Of a DNA stretch of 64,000 bases, positions 42,487-50,391 are shown in pieces. The DNA is taken from assembly GCF_900188405.1 (NCBI RefSeq), contig NZ_FZOF01000030.1, positions 43,834-107,833 on the forward strand, given 5' to 3'. This stretch comes from Actinacidiphila glaucinigra (lineage in GTDB: Bacteria > Actinomycetota > Actinomycetes > Streptomycetales > Streptomycetaceae). The notes beneath the pieces were generated by a model. The model did no database searches, had not been told where the DNA came from, and saw only the letters and a list, made by a program, of their open reading frames with translations. How positions within the stretch are numbered: position 1 is the first letter of the stretch; each line of letters opens with the position of its first letter. Made by a program: the position numbers and the translations under genes.

Positions 42487-44651
42487 CGGGCACGCGCACG
42501 GTCAGGGCGATGGTCTACGGGGACGTGGACCTCAACCTCATCGACGGTTCCGCGGTGTGGGCCCAGTCGACGGTGCAGGCGCTGGCCCGGGCCGGCTGCG
42601 CGACCCGGCTGGTACTCAAGGCACCGGTGCGCACCGGGCGGCTGGTCGATCCGCTGGCGGAGCTGCCGGGGGTGTCCGTCGTACCGTCCGGGCACGTCCT
42701 CTCCCCCGTCCAGGCCTCACGGGTGCTGCGCGAACGGGACGAGCAGGAGCCGTGCGACCTGCTGGTGCTGCGCGGACGACGGCTGGTGGCGCAGGTCGTC
42801 GCCGACGGCGCCTTCGACGGCCGGATCTGGGCGTACCTCACCGACATCCCGCAGTCCGCGGCGCTCATGACGGAGGAGGCCGTGGACGAGCTGACCCGGA
42901 TCGCGGAGGCCTCCCGCTATCTGCTGTGCCAGACCGAGGAGTTGCGCTGCTTCATCGAGGCCTGGGTGCCGGCCGCGTGCGGCAGGTGCGTGCTGTACCC
43001 GCCGAGCGTGCCCGTTCCGGACTTCGCGGTGCCGGAGCACGACGCGGTGGGCGACCCGGTGCGCCTGGTGTACACGGGGAAGTTCGCGCCGCGCTGGAAC
43101 ACCCTGGAGATGACGGAGCTGCCGGGCGCACTGGCCGCCCGGGGCATCAGGGCCGAACTCCACACCGTCGGCGACAAGATCCACGACGACCCGCGGCACC
43201 CCGGCTTCCACGCGGCCATGGAACGCGCGCTGCGCACCGCGCCCGGCGTGGTGCACCACGGCGGCACGCCGCGCCAGGAGGCCATGCGGATCGCCGCGGG
43301 CTGCGACCTGGGGCTGGGCTGGCGCCGTCCGGAACTGGACGCGAGCCTGGAACTGTCCACGAAGGTGCTGGAGTTCGGGACGCTCGGACTGCCCGTCGTG
43401 CTCAACCGCACTCCCGCGCACGAGGCGCTGCTCGGCGCCGACTACCCGCTGTTCGTCCCCGGCAGGGGCACCCTCGACGACGCGGCGGAGGCGGTCGCCA
43501 CCGCCGCCGGCTCCCCCGAGGCCTACCGTGCGGCCGCCCTGCGCTGCCGCGAGGCCGCCGGGCGCTTCTCACTGGACCGGGCCGCCGAGCGGCTGCGGGG
43601 ACTGATCGAACGGGCGCTGCCCCCGGCACCGGCCGGGCTCACCGGACGCGACCGGCCGCTGCGGGTCGTCGTCGCCGGGCACGACCTGAAGTTCTTCACC
43701 CGGCTGCTGGACCACCTCCAGGCCCTGCCCGGCGTCGAGGTGCGGGTCGACGCCTGGGAGGCGCTGGCCCGGCACGACGCGGCCACCAGCCGCGACCTCG
43801 CCGCCTGGGCCGACGTCGTGGTCGTGGAGTGGTGCGGGCCGGCGGCCGTCTGGTACAGCCGCCACAAGCGGCGCGGCTCGCGCCTGCTGGTGCGCCTGCA
43901 CCGCTTCGAGCTGTACGCCGGCTACCCCTCGCAGGTGGACATCGACGCCGTCGACCGCGTCGTGTGCGTCAGCCCGCACTACAACCGGCTCACCCGGGAA
44001 CGCACCGGCTGGCCGCAGGAGAAGCTCGTCACCATCCCCAACTGGGTCGACGACCGGCAGCTGGACCGCCCCAAGGTCCCCGACGCCCGCTACCGCCTCG
44101 GCATGATCGGCATCGCGCCCTCGCGCAAGCGGCTCGACCTGGGACTGGACGTGCTCGAGGCCCTGAGGTCCAGGGACCCGCGGTGGCGGCTGTCGGTGAA
44201 GTCCAAGATGCCCTGGGACTACTGGTGGATCTGGAACAAGCCGGAGGAGCGGGCGCACTACGACGCCGTGCTGCGCCGGGTGCAGTCCGGCCCGCTGGAG
44301 GAAGCCGTGGTCTTCGATGACTTCGGACCCGACGTGGCGAGCTGGCTGCGGCGCATCGGCTTCGTGCTCTCCACCAGCGACGACGAGAGCTTCCACCTCG
44401 CCCCCGCCGAGGGCATGGCCTCCGGCGCGGTGCCCGCCCTGCTGCCCTGGCCGGGCGCCGACGCGATCTACGAGCGCCGCTGGATCCACGACTCGCCCGC
44501 GGCCATGGCGGACGCCATCGCGGCGCTCGCGGCGGAGGGCTGGGAGGAGGCGGGCGAGCAGGCCCGTGACCGGCTGCGCGAGACCTTCGGGCTGGACGCG
44601 GTCCGCGCGGCGTGGACGGAGCTGGTCACCGGCTCGGCGCCGTCGCCGTGA
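42483..44651 (+). CDS. Dual-domain glycosyltransferase
   Basis: 722 residues with two GT4-like GT-B units. Unit one (1 to about 385): VRAMVYGDVDLNLIDGSAVW, VLYPPSVPVP, VRLVYTGKFAPRWNTLEM, and KVLEFGTLGLPVVLNRTP. Unit two (about 395-722): LRVVVAGHDLKFFTRLLDHL, CVSPHYNRLTRE, KLVTIPNWVDDRQL, RLGMIGIAPSRKRLDLGLDV and LSTSDDESFHLAPAEGMASG. A single protein could add two sugars in turn. Begins as ATGA overlap with the preceding gene; the 3' end overlaps the convergent membrane gene by 26 bases. Donor sugars unknown. Confidence 0.88.
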   Translation: MTGTRTVRAMVYGDVDLNLIDGSAVWAQSTVQALARAGCATRLVLKAPVRTGRLVDPLAELPGVSVVPSGHVLSPVQASRVLRERDEQEPCDLLVLRGRRLVAQVVADGAFDGRIWAYLTDIPQSAALMTEEAVDELTRIAEASRYLLCQTEELRCFIEAWVPAACGRCVLYPPSVPVPDFAVPEHDAVGDPVRLVYTGKFAPRWNTLEMTELPGALAARGIRAELHTVGDKIHDDPRHPGFHAAMERALRTAPGVVHHGGTPRQEAMRIAAGCDLGLGWRRPELDASLELSTKVLEFGTLGLPVVLNRTPAHEALLGADYPLFVPGRGTLDDAAEAVATAAGSPEAYRAAALRCREAAGRFSLDRAAERLRGLIERALPPAPAGLTGRDRPLRVVVAGHDLKFFTRLLDHLQALPGVEVRVDAWEALARHDAATSRDLAAWADVVVVEWCGPAAVWYSRHKRRGSRLLVRLHRFELYAGYPSQVDIDAVDRVVCVSPHYNRLTRERTGWPQEKLVTIPNWVDDRQLDRPKVPDARYRLGMIGIAPSRKRLDLGLDVLEALRSRDPRWRLSVKSKMPWDYWWIWNKPEERAHYDAVLRRVQSGPLEEAVVFDDFGPDVASWLRRIGFVLSTSDDESFHLAPAEGMASGAVPALLPWPGADAIYERRWIHDSPAAMADAIAALAAEGWEEAGEQARDRLRETFGLDAVRAAWTELVTGSAPSP

Positions 44652-45231
44652 CACCCGCGACGGCGGCGGGCACCGCGGCGGCCTTCGCGCGGGCGGTCAC
44701 GGCGCGGCTGTAGCGCGCCGTGAAGACCACGGGGACGGCGAAGCCGCAGAGCTTGACGGCGACGATCGCGGCGAGCGCGTGCGGGGCGGCGGCGAGCAGG
44801 ACGGCCAGCAGCCCGGCGCCGGCGGTGAAGGAGGCCGCCCACACCGCGGTGATGATCACGTTGGTGCGGAGGAAGAGCGGGTTGTCCCAGACCGCGGGAG
44901 GGGCCGTGGTCCTGGCGATGCCGAGGGTGAAGGGCCTGCGGACGGCGAGCGAGCCCCAGGCCGTGAGGGCGAGCCAGCCGAGGGAGAGCGCCGTGTCGTA
45001 GGGCTCGAGCGGTGAGTCCGGGGCGGCGAAGGCCAGCGCCGCGAGCAGGGCGAAGAACACCCCGGAGCCGATTTCGATCACGAACCGGTCCACCGGGTGT
45101 CCGGCGCGGCGCTCCCGCACGACCAGCCCGGCCGAGAGCACGAGCCCGGCGAGCGCCCCGAAGCGCCAGTCCGCCTCGGTGGCGACGACGGCGAAAGCGA
45201 TCCACGGAAGAAAGCCGCGCACGTAGCCCAT
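44626..45231 (-). CDS. Integral membrane protein, PadR-linked
   Basis: 201 residues from ATG 45231. About five or six hydrophobic helices (GFLPWIAFAVVA, LAGLVLSAGLVV, IEIGSGVFFALLAALAFA, NVIITAVWAASFTAGAGLLAVLL, LCGFAVPVVFTARYSR in part). No transport motif I can name. It is read away from a PadR repressor gene; a long inverted repeat between them contains both -35 regions, so it is probably the PadR target. The in-frame upstream extension to 45312 runs through that operator and was rejected. Confidence 0.8.
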   Translation of the reverse strand: MGYVRGFLPWIAFAVVATEADWRFGALAGLVLSAGLVVRERRAGHPVDRFVIEIGSGVFFALLAALAFAAPDSPLEPYDTALSLGWLALTAWGSLAVRRPFTLGIARTTAPPAVWDNPLFLRTNVIITAVWAASFTAGAGLLAVLLAAAPHALAAIVAVKLCGFAVPVVFTARYSRAVTARAKAAAVPAAVAGVTATAPSR

Positions 45232-45270
45232 GGCGAATCCCACTCTCCTCGATATCCCCGGCTTGATATT

Positions 45271-45323
45271 CCAGTCTTGACATGTCGAAAATAGAACGTC
45301 CATTTGCGACATGTCAACACTGG
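45271..45323. promoter_or_regulatory. PadR operator with divergent promoters
   Basis: Two arms, 45271-45291 and 45303-45323, are inverted copies matching at 19 of 21 positions, each holding the 8-bp palindrome GACATGTC (45279-45286 and 45308-45315) and a TTGACA box (plus strand 45277-45282, minus strand 45312-45317). The centre-to-centre spacing of 29 bp suits two PadR dimers on one face. TAGGAT at 45329-45334 is a candidate -10 for padR. Confidence 0.75.
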
Positions 45324-45341
45324 AATGTTAGGATGCGGGCC

Positions 45342-45887
45342 ATGAGCCTTCGCCACGCCGTCCTGGGACTGCTCGCCGATCACCCGGCGAGCGGATACGA
45401 CCTGCTCAGGACGTTCCAGACGTCTCTCGCCAACGTCTGGCCCGCCACCCAGAGCCAGCTCTACACCGAGCTGAACCGGCTCGCCGAGGCCGGACTGGTG
45501 ACCGTCGCCGCCGAGGGTCCGCGCGGACGCAAGGAGTACACCGTCACCGAGGCGGGCCGCGCGGAGCTGCTCCACTGGCTCGTCGAGGTCGAGCCTCTGC
45601 GCAACCGCCGCAGCGACGCGCTGCTGCGGGTCTTCTTCCTCGACCACGTCGACCCCGGGCAGGCCCGCGCCTACGTGGAGCGGGAGGGGGCGCAGGCAGC
45701 GGAGCACCACGAGGCCCTGCTGGAGGTCGAGCGCTCCGTCGACTGGGACGAAGGCGGTGACCTCGCGTTCTACGGCCGGCTGACCCTGGAGTGGGGTCTG
45801 CGCTTCACCAGGATGCAGCAGGAGTGGGCCGCCTGGGCGGCGGAGCACATCCGTGATCGCGCACCGCGGGACACCGCCCGCCCGTAA
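45342..45887 (+). CDS. PadR-family transcriptional regulator
   Basis: 181 residues. The winged helix is unmistakable: SLRHAVLGLLADHPASGYDLLRTFQ, SQLYTELNRLAEAGLVTV and RGRKEYTVTEAGRAELLHWL. The C-terminal helical region (EALLEVERSVDW and onward) is the Vir-C dimerisation domain. ATG 45342 lies close to a candidate -10 (45329-45334), so the message may be nearly leaderless. It most likely represses itself and the divergent membrane gene in response to a small hydrophobic ligand, as PadR proteins commonly do. Confidence 0.92.
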   Translation: MSLRHAVLGLLADHPASGYDLLRTFQTSLANVWPATQSQLYTELNRLAEAGLVTVAAEGPRGRKEYTVTEAGRAELLHWLVEVEPLRNRRSDALLRVFFLDHVDPGQARAYVEREGAQAAEHHEALLEVERSVDWDEGGDLAFYGRLTLEWGLRFTRMQQEWAAWAAEHIRDRAPRDTARP

Positions 45888-45919
45888 CATGGCGCCGGGG
45901 TGGGTGACTGGAGGTGCGC

Positions 45920-46843
45920 ATGACCACGGACGAGTCTCCGTACGACGTGCTCGTCGTCGGCGGTTCCGGGGTGGACACCGTGGTGCGGGTGGACAGCCTG
46001 CCCGTACCGCTCGTGGACTCCCTGGGGGTGGAGCCGGTCCGGGAGTGGCCAGGCCAGACGGGCGGCAACGTGGCGCTGGGCTGCCGCGCGCTCGGGATGG
46101 ACGTGAAGTTCCTCGACTTCGTCGGTGAGGACTGGGTCGGCACCATGCTCCGGGAGCGCCTGGCCAAGGGCGACGTCGACTTCGAGCCGCTGATCTCCCC
46201 CGCCGGGACCCGGCGGGCCGTGAACCTCGTGGACGCGACGGGCCACCGGATGTCCTTCTACGACGGACGCGACCCCGCGGACCTGCGGATGCCGCGCGAG
46301 TTCTACCTGCCGCACCTGCGCAGGGCCCGGCATGTGCACCTGTCGATCTCGCACTTCACCCGCTTCCTCTACGACGACATCGAGGAACTCGGCCTGCCCG
46401 TCTCGACCGACCTGCACGACTGGGACGGACTGGCCGAGCACCAGCGGGAGTTCGCCCGCCGCTCCGACCTGGTCTTCCTCAGCGCCGCGGGAGCGGGCGA
46501 GCGCATCGCGGACGTGATGCGCGGAATCCTGCGCGACGGCCGCGCCCAGGCCGTGATCGCCACCGCCGGCGCGGGCGGCGCCTATCTGCTCGCCCGCGAC
46601 GGGGGCAGCACGCCCCGGCACATCCCGGCCGTCACCCCGCCCGGCCCGGTGGTGGACTCCAACGGCGCGGGCGACGCCTTCCTCTGCGGCTTCCTCTACG
46701 GGCGCATGCGCGGACTGGACTTCGGGGCCTGCGCCCGCCTCGGCGCGAGCGCGGGCGCGTACACCTGCACGGCGGGCGGCAACCTGGCCCTCATCGACGC
46801 CGCGACGCTGGATTCCGCTCAGGTCTCCCGCTCCGGCTCGTAG
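45920..46843 (+). CDS. PfkB-family carbohydrate kinase
   Basis: 307 residues. VLVVGGSGVDTVVRVDSLP opens the fold, WPGQTGGNVALGCRALG is the first PfkB signature, and VVDSNGAGDAFLCGFLYGR is the second with catalytic Asp in GAGDAF. It phosphorylates a sugar or nucleoside using ATP. ATG 45920 has GGAGG at 45910-45914. Its 3' end overlaps the convergent DUF6745 gene by 25 bases, which may allow mutual interference. Confidence 0.9.
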   Translation: MTTDESPYDVLVVGGSGVDTVVRVDSLPVPLVDSLGVEPVREWPGQTGGNVALGCRALGMDVKFLDFVGEDWVGTMLRERLAKGDVDFEPLISPAGTRRAVNLVDATGHRMSFYDGRDPADLRMPREFYLPHLRRARHVHLSISHFTRFLYDDIEELGLPVSTDLHDWDGLAEHQREFARRSDLVFLSAAGAGERIADVMRGILRDGRAQAVIATAGAGGAYLLARDGGSTPRHIPAVTPPGPVVDSNGAGDAFLCGFLYGRMRGLDFGACARLGASAGAYTCTAGGNLALIDAATLDSAQVSRSGS

Positions 46844-47877
46844 TCGGCCTCCTCCAGCCCGAAGGTCCAGGCGACACCCTCGCGCGCCGTCCGGGTCCGC
46901 GGCGGCACCCGCAGCCAGTAGGTCCGGTGGGTGCCGTCCGGCTCCGGCGTGGAGTTGATCACCTCGACCATCACCAGCGGCTCGTCCCCCTCCAGTTCGA
47001 TCCGCCACAGCACCCCGGCCGCGTCCCGCTGCACGGGCTCGGCCCCGGACTCCTCCAGGTAGCGCTCGTAGCCGTAGTGCTCCAGCATCACCCGGCGCAG
47101 CTCGGCGTTCTCCTCCGCGCGTATACGGCCGGGGGTCAGCCCGGCGAGCCCGTCGAGGAACTCGGCGGGGACCGGCATGCCGCGCCAGGCGTGCAGCGCG
47201 AAACCGTCGGCGAAGGCCAGCGCGGGGCCGTCCCCGCGGTCCAGCCGGCCGGCCTCGTCCCGGTGGAGTTCCAGGGGGCGTTCGGCGACGACCGCCGTCC
47301 GCTCGTACGGCCACCACCAGCCGGCGTTGCGGGCGACCGCGGCGATCCCCGCCAACTCCCCCGCGCCCTCCTCGCCGTCGAAGGCGGCCAGCCACGCCGC
47401 GTCGTGCTGCCCGAGCACGGCGTCGAGCAGCGCGAGCCGCACGGCCTGCCCGCCCCCGGGCACCCCGGACGAGGCGTCGGCCACGGCGGTCCGTATCCGC
47501 TCGGTCAGCATGACCGTCGTGTCCCACAACTGCGCGCCTGTGACGGCCCAGTGATCCGCCCAGCCGGCCGGCCCGAGCCGCTCGGCCACCCGGTCCCGCG
47601 CATCGGCCCACGGACGAGTGCGCACCTCGTCGCGCACGCTGCCGCCCGCGGTGCCGTCCGCCGTGAGGCGCATGGCCTGGGCCACCGCCTCCAGAGGCGA
47701 GGCCGCCCACACGATCCGTTCCGGCTCCGGAAGTCCGGCCAGCCGGTAGGCCAGACGTACCCCGTCCTCCGCCGCCGCCCGGTCCACCGGCCCCGTCGCC
47801 GCCACGACCTCGCGCCACAGCGCCGCCCGGTCCGCAGCCGGCTCCGTCGCCGTACCCGTGCTCGCCACCGTCGTCAT
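46819..47877 (-). CDS. DUF6745 domain protein
   Basis: 352 residues. The C-terminal half is DUF6745: LAFADGFALHAWRGMPVPAE, MLEHYGYERYLEESGAEPV, WRIELEGDEPLVMVEVIN and PEPDGTHRTYWLRVPP, ending AREGVAWTFGL. The N-terminal half is helical, with WWWPYERTAVVAERP. No membrane segment, no catalytic motif known to me. DUF6745 proteins are often found near STM4015-type leucine-rich proteins in Streptomyces (recalled context), and here the gene is 22 nt downstream of a 108-residue protein that is divergent from the STM4015 operon. It may be an accessory of that system. Confidence 0.8.
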   Translation of the reverse strand: MTTVASTGTATEPAADRAALWREVVAATGPVDRAAAEDGVRLAYRLAGLPEPERIVWAASPLEAVAQAMRLTADGTAGGSVRDEVRTRPWADARDRVAERLGPAGWADHWAVTGAQLWDTTVMLTERIRTAVADASSGVPGGGQAVRLALLDAVLGQHDAAWLAAFDGEEGAGELAGIAAVARNAGWWWPYERTAVVAERPLELHRDEAGRLDRGDGPALAFADGFALHAWRGMPVPAEFLDGLAGLTPGRIRAEENAELRRVMLEHYGYERYLEESGAEPVQRDAAGVLWRIELEGDEPLVMVEVINSTPEPDGTHRTYWLRVPPRTRTAREGVAWTFGLEEADYEPERET

Positions 47878-47898
47878 CGCTCCGCTCCCCCGTTCTCG

Positions 47899-48225
47899 TC
47901 AGTCCGCCACGACGCGCACCGCGCCGGGCGCGTACTCGCGCTGCCGCACCACCCGGTACCAGCCCTTGGGCAGCGGTATCGCGGCGTGCTCCTCGTGCAC
48001 CACCCGTCCGCCGTCGGGGAGATGGAGGTACGCCGCCCCGAAAGGCCCCGCCTCGCGCACCAGCGTCCCCGGTCCGACCACCGCGTGGGCGTGTCCCGTC
48101 ACCTCGCCGAGGGCCAGCACGAGCCTGCCCCGCGCGTCCCTCGGCTGCCGCGGCAGCCGGTCCGTGCCCGGCGGCACGGCCGCCTCCGCGACGGGCACGA
48201 TCAGGACGTCCCCCTGCCGGTACAT
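47899..48225 (-). CDS. Conserved small hypothetical protein (108 aa), DUF6745 partner
   Basis: 108 residues, soluble, beta-rich. It starts MYRQGDVLIVPVAEAAVPPG and has HAVVGPGTLVREAGPFGA, AYLHLPDGGRVVHEEHAA and IPLPKGWYRVVRQREYAP, a pattern conserved in small actinobacterial proteins that accompany DUF6745 genes. The His pair in TGHAHAVV and in HEEHAA could bind a metal. Cotranscribed with the DUF6745 gene, from a promoter at 48271-48293 that resembles DNA-damage promoters. Function unknown. Confidence 0.8.
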   Translation of the reverse strand: MYRQGDVLIVPVAEAAVPPGTDRLPRQPRDARGRLVLALGEVTGHAHAVVGPGTLVREAGPFGAAYLHLPDGGRVVHEEHAAIPLPKGWYRVVRQREYAPGAVRVVAD

Positions 48226-48270
48226 GCGTGTCTCCCTTCGCCGTCGGCACCCGCCGACCCGATGTCCACG

Positions 48271-48293
48271 ACGCTACGCGGGGGGTGTGACAA
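48271..48293 (-). promoter_or_regulatory. PafBC-like promoter for the DUF6745 operon
   Basis: On the minus strand: TTGTCACAC, eight bases, TAGCGT. TTGTCR, the 8-bp gap and the TAnnnT box all agree with the RecA-NDp/PafBC layout; only the gtg positions differ (CAC). The predicted transcript starts about 39 nt before the 108-residue gene. Confidence 0.55.
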
Positions 48294-48330
48294 CGTCCCC
48301 GGACCGCCTGTGCACAGCCCGCGGCAGCCG

Positions 48331-48353
48331 CTGTCGGAGCGGCTTGGTAGAAC
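48331..48353 (+). promoter_or_regulatory. PafBC-like promoter for the STM4015-STM4011 operon
   Basis: On the plus strand: CTGTCGGAG, eight bases, TAGAAC. Seven of nine first-box positions fit tTGTCRgtg and the spacing is exact; the -10 ends in C instead of T, so it is weaker than the two other sites. The leader to ATG 48462 is about 100 nt and contains GCACCACCGGCTC twice (48378-48405 region). Confidence 0.4.
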
Positions 48354-48461
48354 TCTTCGCGGGCAAGGCACCACCGGCTCGACGCACCACCGGCTCCACA
48401 GCGGCACCGCATCCAAGGCACCACCCACAGCACCGCGTCCGTCCACCTCGGGAGACCACCG

Positions 48462-49418
48462 ATGTCCTACGTCGAACATCTGCAGGAACTGAACGGCCTG
48501 CCGGCCTTCGACTTCCCCGCGCCCGACGCGCGGCAGGAGCTCCCGGCGCCCGGCGCGGTGGCGTGGCGGCTGGCCGTCAACCCCTGGGAGGACAAGGCGA
48601 AGGAGACCTTCGCGCAGATGTGGGACCGCTTCCTGGAGACGGTGGAGCCCGCCGGGGTGCGGGCCCTGGTCGTGGGGCAGTGGGGAGAGCCGTACGACAA
48701 CGACTCCGGCGTCGTCGTGGGGCGGCTCGTGGAGGCCCGGGAGCGGCTGACCGCCCTGGAAGCCGTGTTCATCGGCGACCTGGAGATGGAGGAGGCCGAG
48801 ATCTCCTGGATCGAGCAGTCCGACGTGACACCGGTGCTCGAGGCCTACCCGCGGCTGGAGGTGCTGGGGGTCCGCGGCGGCTCGGGACTGCGCTTCCCCG
48901 CGACCCGCCACCAGCGCCTGCGCACGCTCCGCTTCGAGGCGGGCGGTCTTCCCGGCGAGGCCGTCCGCGGTGTCGCCGCGAGCGAACTCCCCGCGCTGGA
49001 GCACCTGGAGCTGTGGCTCGGCGTGGAGGAGTACGGAGGGGACGCGACGGTCGCCGACCTCGCGCCGGTCCTGGCCGGCGGCCGCTTCCCCGCCCTGCGC
49101 CACCTCGGCCTGCGCAACAGCGAGATCCAGGACGAGATCGCCGCCGCCGTCGCCGCGGCCCCCGTCGTCGCCCAGCTCTCCTCGCTCGACCTGTCCCTGG
49201 GCGTGCTCACCGACGAGGGCGTGACCGCCCTGCTCGCCGGCCAGCCGCTGACCCACCTGAACTGGCTCGACCTCCACCACAACTTCGTCACCGAGCCGGT
49301 CGCCGAACGTGTGCGGGCCGCCCTCGAGCCCTCGGGCGTCGAGGTCGACCTCTCGGACCCGGGCGACGAGGACGAGTGGGACGGCGAGATCCACCGCTAC
49401 ACCGCCGTCGCGGAGTGA
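48462..49418 (+). CDS. STM4015-family leucine-rich protein (copy 1)
   Basis: 318 residues, cytoplasmic. After a variable N-terminus, WLAVNPW-type and VGQWGEPYDND segments lead into leucine-rich repeats: YPRLEVLGVRGG, LEHLELWLGVEEYGG, PALRHLGLRNSEIQDEIAAA and LSSLDLSLGVLTDEGVTALL, then LNWLDLHHNFVTEPVAERV, like ribonuclease-inhibitor repeats. It probably forms a curved binding scaffold. GGGAGA precedes ATG 48462. First gene of a six-gene run in which the members of the Salmonella-type STM4011-STM4015 set lie in order; function of the set is unknown. Confidence 0.88.
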   Translation: MSYVEHLQELNGLPAFDFPAPDARQELPAPGAVAWRLAVNPWEDKAKETFAQMWDRFLETVEPAGVRALVVGQWGEPYDNDSGVVVGRLVEARERLTALEAVFIGDLEMEEAEISWIEQSDVTPVLEAYPRLEVLGVRGGSGLRFPATRHQRLRTLRFEAGGLPGEAVRGVAASELPALEHLELWLGVEEYGGDATVADLAPVLAGGRFPALRHLGLRNSEIQDEIAAAVAAAPVVAQLSSLDLSLGVLTDEGVTALLAGQPLTHLNWLDLHHNFVTEPVAERVRAALEPSGVEVDLSDPGDEDEWDGEIHRYTAVAE

Positions 49419-49425
49419 TGCCGTC

Positions 49426-50391
49426 ATGACCGTCGCACACCACCTGCAGACCTTCCACGGGCTGCGCGTGCACACACTGCCCGAGGCCGGGACGGCCGGG
49501 CTGCCCGAGCCCGACGCCGTGGCCTGGCGGCTGGACTGCTTCGAGGCCGGCGACATCCCCTTCCCCGAGGTGTGGGGCCACTTCACCGCCGCGGTCGACA
49601 CCACCCGGGTGCGCGCCCTGGTCCTCGGGCCCTGGTGGGACGACGAGTACTGCGAGCTGCGTCCCGTACTGGACCTGGTGCTCGCGGACGCGGAGCGCTT
49701 CCCCGCGCTGCGCGCCCTGTTCCTCGCCGACGTGACCGGCGAGGAGTGCGAGGTCTCCTGGCTGCAGCTGACCGACGTCACGCCCGTCCTCGAACGCTTC
49801 CCGCTGCTGGAGGAGTTCGGCGTCCGCGGCGGCGACTCGCAGGGGCTGGGCGAGGAGCCGCTGTCGCTGCGCCCCGTCCGCCACGAGGCGCTGCGCGTGC
49901 TGCGCTTCGAGTCCGGCGGGCTGCCCGGGCCGGTCGTACGGGCGGTCGCCGCCTGCGAACTGCCCGCGCTGGAGCGGCTGGAGCTGTGGCTCGGCGTGCA
50001 GCAGTACGGCGGGGACGCCACGGTCGCCGACCTCGCGCCAATCCTCGCCGGCGGCCGCTTCCCCGCCCTGCGCCACCTCGGCCTGCAGGACAGCGAACTG
50101 CAGGACGAGATCGCGGCGGCTGTGGCCTCGGCGCCCGTCGTCGCGCAACTGGAGACGCTGAGCCTGTCCATGGGCACGCTCACCGACACCGGCGCCGAGG
50201 CCCTGCTGGGCGGCCAGCCGCTCACCCACCTCAAGCGGCTCGACCTGCACCACCACTTCATGAGCGGCGCCGTGACCGAGCGGCTGCGCGCGGCCGTGGG
50301 CTCGGCGGGCACCGAGGTGGACCTGTCGGAGCACTGCGAGCCGCACCGCTGGCGGGACGAGGAGTGGCGCTATGTCGCCGTCTCCGAATAG
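49426..50391 (+). CDS. STM4015-family leucine-rich protein (copy 2)
   Basis: 321 residues, clearly a tandem paralogue of the gene just upstream: the stretch LELWLGVQQYGGDATVADL and the following repeats (PALRHLGLQDSELQDEIAAA) differ by only a few residues. The copies diverge in the first 150 residues and at the C-terminus (copy 2 ends with PHRWRDEEWRYVAVSE). The duplication probably gives two binding surfaces or a heterodimer. It starts 7 nt after copy 1 and overlaps the STM4014 gene by 20 bases. Confidence 0.88.
   Translation: MTVAHHLQTFHGLRVHTLPEAGTAGLPEPDAVAWRLDCFEAGDIPFPEVWGHFTAAVDTTRVRALVLGPWWDDEYCELRPVLDLVLADAERFPALRALFLADVTGEECEVSWLQLTDVTPVLERFPLLEEFGVRGGDSQGLGEEPLSLRPVRHEALRVLRFESGGLPGPVVRAVAACELPALERLELWLGVQQYGGDATVADLAPILAGGRFPALRHLGLQDSELQDEIAAAVASAPVVAQLETLSLSMGTLTDTGAEALLGGQPLTHLKRLDLHHHFMSGAVTERLRAAVGSAGTEVDLSEHCEPHRWRDEEWRYVAVSE

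Noticed and set aside
45232..45312. Longer N-terminus of the PadR-linked membrane protein
   Set aside because: The extension reads through the inverted-repeat operator and lacks a ribosome site; ATG 45231 fits better.
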